A stretch of DNA of 64,000 nt from Streptomyces luteogriseus (GTDB lineage: Bacteria > Actinomycetota > Actinomycetes > Streptomycetales > Streptomycetaceae), in NCBI RefSeq assembly GCF_014205055.1, contig NZ_JACHMS010000001.1, forward strand, positions 7,344,501 through 7,408,500, in the 5' to 3' direction. Position numbers and translations under genes: made by a program. Numbering within the stretch: position 1 is the stretch's first letter; every line of letters begins with the position of its first letter. Of the stretch, positions 32,693 to 40,098 are shown piece by piece. Below the pieces are notes generated by a model. The model saw only the letters and a program-made list of their open reading frames with translations, was not told where the DNA came from and did not search any database.

Positions 32693-32738
32693 GAGGGAAG
32701 GGGGACCGCGGCGCGGACGCTGCACGGGCAGGTGCCGG

Positions 32739-33167
32739 TCAGACGGCGGCGGGCGCGGGGCGCACGGCGGTGCCGTCGGCCCGGCGCAACCCGTCGCCGG
32801 CGCCGAGGTAGACGTCGGAGGGCGAGGTGGGACGGAACTCCAGGTAGCAGAACGGAGTCGTGGCGTCCGCGCCGAGTGCCTCGGTGACGCAGCGGGCGAG
32901 TCCGTCGCGGAAGGCGTCGTCGCGGTCGGGGCCCACACAGCAGGTCACCGACGCGTGGTGCACGCCGGTGGCGTCCGGCGTCTCGTGCGGCAGCGCCTCG
33001 ACCGGCATGCCGCCGGAGAAGACGGTGCTCTCCTCGGTGGGCTCGAAACGCACGACGACGTGACCGGCCTGGACACCCTGGGCGGTGAGCCAGCGGGTGA
33101 CACGCAGGGCGACGGCCCGGCGCCGGGGGACGGGGAGTTCGGGGGTACGGATGGTGATCGTGGGCAC
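32739..33167 (-). CDS. Tautomerase-superfamily-like protein
   Basis: 142 aa from the GTG at 33167, GGAGG close upstream. After removal of the initiator Met the N-terminus is Pro (PTITIRTPELPVPRRRAV), the catalytic Pro-1 position of 4-oxalocrotonate tautomerases. Two beta-alpha-beta units can be seen: residues 3-45 ending in HVVVRFEP, and about 73-115 (ASVTCCVGPDRDDAFRDGLARCVTEAL). That doubled layout is like MIF/CaaD members. Enol-keto tautomerisation or hydration of an unsaturated acid is the expected chemistry. The family call rests on pattern, not on a search. Confidence 0.6.
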   Translation of the reverse strand: MPTITIRTPELPVPRRRAVALRVTRWLTAQGVQAGHVVVRFEPTEESTVFSGGMPVEALPHETPDATGVHHASVTCCVGPDRDDAFRDGLARCVTEALGADATTPFCYLEFRPTSPSDVYLGAGDGLRRADGTAVRPAPAAV

Positions 33168-33187
33168 GAGGCCTCCGGTTCGGCGGT

Positions 33188-35011
33188 TCAGGACAGGGCG
33201 AGCACCGGCAGCACACCGGGGCCGGCCGTCAGGCGCCGGGCGAGCAGGGTGCCGAGGCAGTCGGCGAGCGGGCCTCCGCTGCCGGGAGCGAGGGGACTCC
33301 AGGCGGTGCCTCCGGCGTCGCGCACCCGGTCGGTGAACGCGCGCAGGTGCGCGGTGTCGAGCCCGAGTCCGGCCCGGTCGGCGGCCAGCACGGCCTCGTA
33401 GGTGGAGAGCAGGTCGGGGACCCGGTGCCCCTCGCCCGCGTAGCCGCCGCCGCGGACGCGATGGCGGGCGAGCAGGGTGCGGACGGCCTCGCTCACTTCG
33501 GCGGGCTCGGCGAAGCCGGGGCCGAGGAGCATGCGGACCCGCTGGGCCTGGAGCGCCGGGCGCAGCCCCGGCTCGCCGCCCGGCACGTTGCCGTGCGCGT
33601 ACGGCTCCCCTCGCGATGCCTCCGAGACACCCGAGAGCCGCGCATCGTGCGCGTCGTGCGAGTCGGGCGACACGCGGCAGGAGTCGATGAAGGTCCGGAC
33701 GCCCCGGAGGTCCAGGCCGAGCCCGTCCGGGCCGCCGAGGAGGGCCGCCGTCTCCACGGCCGCGGCGGTGGACACCATGTCGGACCCGCGGCCCTCCCAG
33801 TAGCCGAACCCGCCGTCGGCGTTCTGCAGTCCGGCCAGCCAGCCGGCGATCCGCCTCCGGGCCGCCGGATCCTCGGCGAACGCCCCGGCCGCCAGGGCCC
33901 ACAGGGTGCAGCGCACCTCGCTGCCCCGGCCCGGCATGTACATCACGCCGCCTTCGTTGGGCAGTTGGCAGCCCTCCAGCCAGCGCACCCCTTCCGGCCG
34001 CGGGGATCCCGGGTCTGCCGAGAGCACGGCGGCGGCGGTGCTCAGGGCGTCCGCGGCGGCCGACGGCTCCCGGTAGGTGTAACCGCCGCCCGCGCAGCCC
34101 AGCTCGGAGATGCGGGCGGTGACGGCGTCGGCGACGGGGGCGAGCGGTGCGCCGAGCGCCTTCAGGGTGCCCACCGCGCAGAAGGACGCCCACACGTCCT
34201 CGACGTCGTAGCCCTCCCAGCGGACGAAGGCGCCGGTGGGGCCGCGCAGGCCCATGATCCAGTCCCGGCAGGCGTCCGGGTCGCGCGGCGTCTCGCCGAG
34301 GGCCCCAAGGGCGCCGACGGCCCGGTAGGTGGCCCACAGGCACGGCACCTCCGCGGCGGGGCCGAAGTGGAAGCCGCCGCTCGTGGCCTGCCGGGCGCGC
34401 AGCCAGTCGGTGAGCGCCGGGACGTCCCAGGGCGGCGTCGCATCGGAGGCCTGCCCGGTGGCGGCGCGCCAGGCCAGCACCCCGTAGTAGCAGGCCCGTA
34501 CGTCGGCCTTGCCGCGGCGTGCGTCCTCGGGGGACCAGCTGAGTCCGCCCTCGGCGCACTGGAGCCGGCTCAGCCAGTCCAGCAGGCGATCCGGGTCGGG
34601 CACCCGGCCGCCGCACAGCTCCGCGGCCGAGCGGGCGGAGAAGTGGGTGGCCCACACGTCGGGGGCCTGCCCCGGCAGCATCGCGTAGGCGTCGCCGGAC
34701 CAGGTGCTGTCCAGCCAGCGGGACGTGGCGTCCAGGCCGGGCACCGGGCGGCCGAGGTCGCGCAGTCCCTGGGTGCAGTAGAAGGTGGCCCAGGCGTCGG
34801 AGAGCATGCCCCGGCTCCAGGCGTAGCCGCCGTCGGCGTTGCGCCGGCCGGTGAGGTAGGCGGCCGTGCCGTCCGCGTCGCTGACGCTGTCGGTGCGGTC
34901 CAGCCAGGCCAGGGTCCGCACGGCGGCGTAGGTGCACCACAGGTCGGGTTCGCCGCCGGACACGCCCGTGCCCTGCGGAGCGCGCGGAGCGGTCGTCGCG
35001 GGGGTGGTCAT
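33188..35011 (-). CDS. Prenyltransferase/squalene-cyclase-type repeat protein (alpha-alpha barrel)
   Basis: 607 aa, starting within an ATGA overlap with the upstream ligase. About nine repeats of roughly 50-60 residues pair a QNADGGFGYWEGRG-like turn with a DMVSTAAAVETAALLG-like helix (other copies: RRNADGGYAWS...SDAWATFYCTQGL, RGPTGAFVRWEG...EDVWASFCAVGTL). This is the pattern of protein prenyltransferase beta subunits and class II terpene cyclases. I find no DxDD acid motif and no obvious Zn-site Asp-x-Cys...His triad, so it is either a divergent enzyme or a scaffold. No terpene precursor genes are adjacent. It is the least understood member of the cluster. Confidence 0.75.
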   Translation of the reverse strand: MTTPATTAPRAPQGTGVSGGEPDLWCTYAAVRTLAWLDRTDSVSDADGTAAYLTGRRNADGGYAWSRGMLSDAWATFYCTQGLRDLGRPVPGLDATSRWLDSTWSGDAYAMLPGQAPDVWATHFSARSAAELCGGRVPDPDRLLDWLSRLQCAEGGLSWSPEDARRGKADVRACYYGVLAWRAATGQASDATPPWDVPALTDWLRARQATSGGFHFGPAAEVPCLWATYRAVGALGALGETPRDPDACRDWIMGLRGPTGAFVRWEGYDVEDVWASFCAVGTLKALGAPLAPVADAVTARISELGCAGGGYTYREPSAAADALSTAAAVLSADPGSPRPEGVRWLEGCQLPNEGGVMYMPGRGSEVRCTLWALAAGAFAEDPAARRRIAGWLAGLQNADGGFGYWEGRGSDMVSTAAAVETAALLGGPDGLGLDLRGVRTFIDSCRVSPDSHDAHDARLSGVSEASRGEPYAHGNVPGGEPGLRPALQAQRVRMLLGPGFAEPAEVSEAVRTLLARHRVRGGGYAGEGHRVPDLLSTYEAVLAADRAGLGLDTAHLRAFTDRVRDAGGTAWSPLAPGSGGPLADCLGTLLARRLTAGPGVLPVLALS

Positions 35012-36354
35012 CGCGAGACCTCCACTTCCCTGATGTTGGACCGCTTCCAGCTCTTCTGCGACGCGCCGCTCTTGGTGTTGGCGGGCAGGGAGTTGACGTG
35101 CACCACGTCGTCCCAGCGCAGTCCGAGCAGTTCCTCGGACCGGTCCTGGACGCGCCGGCGTTCCTCGGGCTCGCCGTCGCGCCCGGCGCCGACCCCGCGT
35201 TCCAGGAGCAGCCGGGCGTAGCCGCCCTCGCCGTCCACCTCCAGCAGGTAGCCGGTGGCGTCGGTGACGCCGTAGACGACCTCCTCGACGGCACGTACCG
35301 ACAGCGGGGCGCCGCGCACCCGCAGGGCGTCGGCGGAGCGGCCGTGGACGGTGATCCGGGGTGCGGCGCTGCCGCACGGGCAGTCGGTCCCGATGGAGAC
35401 CTCGTCGCCGGTGTCGAGCCGGAGGAGGGGCCTGGCGTGGGCGTTGAGCGGGGTGACGACGAGCCGTCCCTCCCGGTGCTCGCCCCGGTCGTGCAGCGGG
35501 ACGACCCCGTCGGGCGTGGCGAGTTCGAAGTAGGTGGCGGCGGGCAGCAGATGCTGGCCGCCGTGCGGGCAGGCAGCGGCGAGCGTGCCGGTCTCCGTGC
35601 TCCCGTAACTGGCGTCGTAGGCCTGTGCGTTCCACCACCGGCCCAGCCGGTCGCGGAAGGGCGCGGTGTTGACCTCGCCGAGCAGCATCAGCCGGTCCAC
35701 CGAGGAGCTGAGGTCGCCGAGCTCCCCGCGTTGCGCCAGCAGCCGGGTGAACTGCAGGGCGACGCCGGGGGCGACGAAGACCGTGGTGGGGCGGAAGGTC
35801 CGCCACATCGACTCCAGCCGGTCCCAGCCGGAGATGCCGGTGGCGAACGGATAGGCCCGGATGTGGGCGAGGTCTAGGTACTCGCAGACCCCGGAGATCA
35901 GATCGGCCACGGGGACGATGTCGGACGGCAGCAGGATCACCACGCGCTCGTCGGCTCCGAGCAGCGGACGCCACGCCTCGGCCACCGAGACGGTGTTCCA
36001 GATGGTGTCCTCGGCCAGGCGCGGGGTGGGCGTGGGCTGCCCGGTCGTGCCGGTGGTCTCGTAGTACTTCGAGGCCTCGGTGGGGGTGGCGGCCGCATAG
36101 CGCAGGGGCTGCGCCTTCAGCGACTCACGGGGTGTCACGGGGAGTTCCAGAAAACGGTCGAGGGAGAACTCGCCGATATCGCCCCGCCCTTCATTCGGAC
36201 CGTAGGCCTCGCTTCCGCGTGCGCGTTCCCAAGCCGCTGACAGCTTTCTCGTGTAGAAGTCCGCGTCCGGGACGCGTCCGTGATTTTCCCGTATCTCGGT
36301 CTGTGCCTCACGGAGTAATGCCTGGCGTTTGTCGGTGTGCAGTATCACACGCAC
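35008..36354 (-). CDS. PaaK-like (phenylacetate-CoA ligase family) adenylating enzyme, first gene of the cluster operon
   Basis: 448 aa, GTG at 36354. Adenylation motifs: YYETTGTTGQPTPTPR (A3 P-loop, lacking the usual Lys), AYDASYGSTETGTLA (A5), LRLDTGDEVSI (A7) and ITVHGRSADALRVRG (A8). The CPCGSAAPRI stretch is characteristic of PaaK relatives that activate aromatic acids. The C-terminal NTKSGASQKSWKRSNI may carry the A10 lysine. Codon 13 is TTA (36316-36318), the only TTA I find in the minus-strand operon. It probably activates an aromatic acid for transfer to CoA, a carrier or an amine. Confidence 0.85.
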   Translation of the reverse strand: MRVILHTDKRQALLREAQTEIRENHGRVPDADFYTRKLSAAWERARGSEAYGPNEGRGDIGEFSLDRFLELPVTPRESLKAQPLRYAAATPTEASKYYETTGTTGQPTPTPRLAEDTIWNTVSVAEAWRPLLGADERVVILLPSDIVPVADLISGVCEYLDLAHIRAYPFATGISGWDRLESMWRTFRPTTVFVAPGVALQFTRLLAQRGELGDLSSSVDRLMLLGEVNTAPFRDRLGRWWNAQAYDASYGSTETGTLAAACPHGGQHLLPAATYFELATPDGVVPLHDRGEHREGRLVVTPLNAHARPLLRLDTGDEVSIGTDCPCGSAAPRITVHGRSADALRVRGAPLSVRAVEEVVYGVTDATGYLLEVDGEGGYARLLLERGVGAGRDGEPEERRRVQDRSEELLGLRWDDVVHVNSLPANTKSGASQKSWKRSNIREVEVSR

Positions 36355-36879
36355 CTCGCTCGTTTATCGCTGATCGCTTACGCACAACCGGGAAGCGGGG
36401 AGGGCTGTGCGCGCCCGTGGCGTCGGTGGCTCGACGGGTTGCCCTGCGGGGGTCGGGAAGCCTCAGTTCAGGGCGTCCGGAGGGGCCAGGAGCCCGACCC
36501 ACAGCGAACGTATAGCACTAAAGGTGGGCCGTGCAACCGCCCCCGGGAGCCTCAACTAGCCATGTGCGACCGAAAATCGACGACCTCGGCAGCGAGGGAA
36601 AGCGCCTACTGATCGGTACGTTGCCCGAGTTGGTTTTCCGTCCTAGTCTCGGGCAGTGCCGACGGGGCTACCCGGGGCTTCGGACCGGGCGTGCGGAGTG
36701 CGCACGCGGTCGATCGACGCGGAACCAGAAGTGTTTTGAAGCCGTGGTTAAGCGCGCTCGAACAGCGGGTTTCCCGACCTGCTGGATCCCATATCTCCGC
36801 GCCGAATTCCCGGTAACACCCCGCCCTTCATCCGGACACATCCGTCCGTCCCCCTCACCTCTTCGCTTGGAGCCTTTTC
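36355..36879. promoter_or_regulatory. Divergent promoter region of the aromatic cluster
   Basis: 525 bases between the ligase operon (minus) and the asparagine synthetase gene (plus), with lower GC than the flanks. It holds no convincing gene. An inverted repeat pairs GCCCGAG (36623-36629) with CTCGGGC (36648-36654) around 18 bases and could be an operator or a weak hairpin. Promoters for both transcription units are expected here; I could not place -35/-10 boxes with confidence. Confidence 0.5.
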
Positions 36880-38751
36880 ATGTGCGGAATCGCAGGCTGG
36901 GCCGACGTCGGTCTCGATCTCACCCGGGAGGTGGACGGCGTTGAACCCATGGTGCGGACCATGGCCTGCCGCGGCCCGGACGCCGCCGGGATCCACGCCG
37001 GTGAGCACGCGGTGCTCGGTCACCGCCGGCTGGCGATCATCGACCTCGAAGGCGGCAGGCAGCCCATGGCCGCCCCCATGCGCCCGGATGCGGCCGCCAC
37101 CGCCGGCCCCGGGGAGGGCGAGCGGCCGGCCGTCGTGCTCAGTTACAGCGGCGAGGTCTACAACTTCCGCGAACTCCGCGAGCAACTCCGCGGATTCGGC
37201 CACGCCTTCCGTACCCGCTCGGACACCGAGGTCGTCCTGCACGCCTATCTCCAGTGGGGCCAGGACTTCGTCAGGCGCCTCAACGGCATGTTCGCCTTCG
37301 CCCTGTGGGACGAGCGCGACCAGCGCCTCCTCCTGGTCCGCGACCGCCTCGGCATCAAGCCCCTCTACGTGGCGCGGCTCGCGAGCGGTGTCCTGTTCGG
37401 CTCCGAACCCAAGGCGATCCTCGCCCACCCCCGCTTCCGGGCCCGGATCGACAGCCAGGGCCTCGCCGACCTCCTGGGCCTGGCGAAGACGCCGGGTGTC
37501 ACGCCGTACCGGGACATCGAGGAGGTCCCACCGGGCTGCGTGGCGGTCTACGACCGCCACGGGCTGCGGACCGACCGGTACTGGAGCCTCGGGCGGCACC
37601 CGCACGAGGACGACGCCGAGGCCACGGCCGGCACCGTGCGGGCCCTGCTGGAGGACACGGTCACCCGCCAGATGGTCACCGACGTGCCGCTGTGCACCCT
37701 GCTCTCCGGCGGACTGGACTCCACCGTCCTCACCGCCCTGGCCGCCCAGGTGCAGGCCCGGGCCGGCGAACCCCCGGTGCGTTCCTTCGCCGTGGACTTC
37801 ACCGGCAGCGAAGCCGACTTCAGGGCCAGCGACTTCCGGCCCGAACGCGACTCGCCCTACGCCCTGGAAGCCGCCCGGCACATCGGCACCGACCACCGGC
37901 TCATCGAGCTCTCCGCCGGCGAGCTCACCCGGGACGCCCACCGTGACGCGGTCCTGCGCGCCCACGACCTGCCGTACACCTTCGGCGACGTCGACACCTC
38001 GCTGCACCTGCTGTTCCGCGCGATACGCGAGCACTCCACGGTCGCCCTGTCGGGGGAGTCGGCCGACGAGGTGTTCGGCGGATACGCCTGGTTCCACGAC
38101 CCGTCCGCCGTTCAGGCGGCGCGGTTCCCCTGGCTCAGCCGTATGCAGCTGATCACCCCCGATCTGCTCGCCCCGGGCTTCCGGGCGGCCACGCGCTTCG
38201 AGGAGTACCGCGCGGACCGCTATCGGGAGGCCCTCGGCGAGGTCGAGCACCTGCCCGGCGACTCCCCGGCCGAACGCCGCATGCGGGAGATCGGCCACCT
38301 TCACCTCACCCGCTGGCTGCCCGCCCTGCTCGACCGCAAGGACCGGCTCAGCATGGCCGCCGGGCTGGAGGTGCGGGTGCCCTTCTGCGACCACCGGCTG
38401 GTCGAGTACGTGCACAACACGCCCTGGGACCTCAAAACACCGGGCGGCGACCCCAAGGGCCTGCTCAAGCGGGCCACCCGCGACATCGTCCCCCGCTCCG
38501 TGCTGGAGCGCCGCAAGAGCCCCTACCCGACCACCGCCGACCAGCTCTACGAGAAGGACCTGCGCGCCCGGACCCAGACGCTGCTGGCCGACCGGTCCTC
38601 GCCCGCCTTCGACGTCGTCGACGCCCGCGAACTCGCCCGGCTGCTCGAACACCCGCAGGGCCACTTCGACACGCAGTTGCGCCGCAACGGACTGGAGACC
38701 GCTCTCTATCTCGACCGGTGGATGCGGGAGTACGGCATCGCGCCGGAATGA
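36880..38751 (+). CDS. asnB: Glutamine-dependent asparagine synthetase family amidotransferase
   Basis: 623 aa, full length. The N-terminal class II glutaminase begins MCGIAGWADVG (Cys2 nucleophile), with CRGPDAAG and SYSGEVYNF. The synthetase domain has the ATP-pyrophosphatase loop LLSGGLDSTVLTAL (about residues 275-288), SGESADEVFGGYAW and RVPFCDHRLVEY. It activates a carboxylate as the acyl-adenylate and transfers ammonia from Gln. Streptomyces clusters use such enzymes to amidate aromatic or peptide acids, not only to make Asn. It is divergent from the ligase operon, so it may belong to the cluster or be a neighbouring housekeeping gene. Confidence 0.92.
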   Translation: MCGIAGWADVGLDLTREVDGVEPMVRTMACRGPDAAGIHAGEHAVLGHRRLAIIDLEGGRQPMAAPMRPDAAATAGPGEGERPAVVLSYSGEVYNFRELREQLRGFGHAFRTRSDTEVVLHAYLQWGQDFVRRLNGMFAFALWDERDQRLLLVRDRLGIKPLYVARLASGVLFGSEPKAILAHPRFRARIDSQGLADLLGLAKTPGVTPYRDIEEVPPGCVAVYDRHGLRTDRYWSLGRHPHEDDAEATAGTVRALLEDTVTRQMVTDVPLCTLLSGGLDSTVLTALAAQVQARAGEPPVRSFAVDFTGSEADFRASDFRPERDSPYALEAARHIGTDHRLIELSAGELTRDAHRDAVLRAHDLPYTFGDVDTSLHLLFRAIREHSTVALSGESADEVFGGYAWFHDPSAVQAARFPWLSRMQLITPDLLAPGFRAATRFEEYRADRYREALGEVEHLPGDSPAERRMREIGHLHLTRWLPALLDRKDRLSMAAGLEVRVPFCDHRLVEYVHNTPWDLKTPGGDPKGLLKRATRDIVPRSVLERRKSPYPTTADQLYEKDLRARTQTLLADRSSPAFDVVDARELARLLEHPQGHFDTQLRRNGLETALYLDRWMREYGIAPE

Positions 38752-38934
38752 CCTGCTTCACAGCACAGTTGTGGACATTTCGCCAGAATTACCGCCGGAG
38801 GGGCGTGGCGCTCCGGGGTTCGTGGTGGACCAGGTGCCCACACGCGTTAGCGTGGTGGGTCTGACAGCGAGCCGGACCGGCTCGCGGCGGCCGAAGCGGA
38901 CAGCAGGGGGAGACATGCAGGTCGGAGCGGCGTC

Positions 38935-40098
38935 TTGAGGCTGCTGCACACCTCCGACTGGCATCTCGGCCGCGCCTTCCACCGGGTGAACATGCTCGGT
39001 GCCCAGGCCGAGTTCATCGGCCACCTCGTCACGACCGTGCGGGAGCGCGCCGTGGACGCGGTGGTGGTGTCGGGTGATGTCTACGACCGTGCGGTGCCCC
39101 CGCTCGCCGCGGTCGAGCTGTTCGACGACGCCCTGCACCGCCTCGCGGACCTCGGCGTACCCACGGTGATGATCTCCGGGAACCACGACTCGGCCCGCCG
39201 GCTCGGCGTCGGCGCCGGGCTGATCGGACGGGCCGGCATCCACCTGCGGACCGAGCCGTCGGCGTCCGGCACCCCGGTGGTGCTCGCCGACGGCGACGGG
39301 GACGTCGCCTTCTACGGGCTGCCCTACCTCGAACCGGCCCTGGTGAAGGACGAGTTCGGCGTGGAGAAGGCCGGACACGAGGCCGTGCTCGCCGCCGCCA
39401 TGGACCGGGTCCGCGCCGACCTCGCCGCCCGCGCCCCCGGCACCCGCTCCGTCGTCCTCGCGCACGCCTTCGTCACCGGTGGCGAACCCAGCGACAGCGA
39501 GCGGGACATCACCGTCGGCGGCGTCGCCTCGGTGCCCGCCGGGGTGTTCGACGGAGTCGACTACGTGGCGCTCGGGCATCTGCACGGCTGCCAGACCCTC
39601 ACCGACCGCGTCCGCTACTCCGGCTCCCCGCTGCCCTACTCCTTCTCCGAGGCCGCCCACCGCAAGAGCATGTGGCTGGTCGACCTGGCCGCGGACGGCT
39701 CCGTCGACGCCGAGCGCGTCGACTGCCCGGTGCCCCGCGCCCTGGCCCGGATCCGGGGCACCCTCGAGGACCTGCTCGCCGACCCGGACCTGACCCGGCA
39801 CGAGGAGGCATGGGTCGAGGCGACCCTGACCGACCCCGTCCGCCCCGCCGACCCGATGGCCCGGCTCACCGAGCGCTTCCCGCACACCCTCAGCCTCGTC
39901 TTCGACCCTGACCGCGACGAGGACGAGTCCGAGGTGTCGTACGCCCGGCGCCTCGCCGGCCGCAGCGACCAGCAGATCGCCGAGGACTTCGTCGCCCATG
40001 TGCGCGGCGCCGGGCCCGACCCGCACGAACAGGGCGTGCTGCGGGACGCGTTCGACGCGGTCCGGGCCGACGAGACCGTACGGGAGGTGGCCCGGTGA
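38935..40098 (+). CDS. sbcD: Exonuclease SbcD (Mre11-like nuclease subunit)
   Basis: 387 aa from a TTG start at 38935. Metallophosphoesterase motifs are in order: LHTSDWHLGR (residues 4-13), VSGDVYDRAV, MISGNHDSARR, LAHAFVTGGEPSDSER and VALGHLHGCQ. These give the two-metal nuclease site of SbcD/Mre11. With SbcC it cleaves hairpins and DNA ends during repair. The stop overlaps the sbcC start by four bases (GTGA at 40095), so the two are translationally coupled. Confidence 0.96.
   Translation: MRLLHTSDWHLGRAFHRVNMLGAQAEFIGHLVTTVRERAVDAVVVSGDVYDRAVPPLAAVELFDDALHRLADLGVPTVMISGNHDSARRLGVGAGLIGRAGIHLRTEPSASGTPVVLADGDGDVAFYGLPYLEPALVKDEFGVEKAGHEAVLAAAMDRVRADLAARAPGTRSVVLAHAFVTGGEPSDSERDITVGGVASVPAGVFDGVDYVALGHLHGCQTLTDRVRYSGSPLPYSFSEAAHRKSMWLVDLAADGSVDAERVDCPVPRALARIRGTLEDLLADPDLTRHEEAWVEATLTDPVRPADPMARLTERFPHTLSLVFDPDRDEDESEVSYARRLAGRSDQQIAEDFVAHVRGAGPDPHEQGVLRDAFDAVRADETVREVAR

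Noticed and set aside
36337..36944. Small plus-strand frames in the divergent cluster promoter
   Set aside because: Poor codon bias, no ribosome binding sites, and they run into the asparagine synthetase gene in another frame.
29865..38751. Assignment of the cluster to an aryl polyene or enediyne beta-tyrosine pathway
   Set aside because: A lyase/aminomutase, ligase and carrier protein occur in those pathways too, but the ketosynthases or enediyne PKS they need are absent.
36880..38751. Lasso-peptide cyclase for the asparagine synthetase homologue
   Set aside because: It retains Cys2 and the full glutaminase domain, and no precursor peptide, RRE or transglutaminase-like protease gene is nearby.
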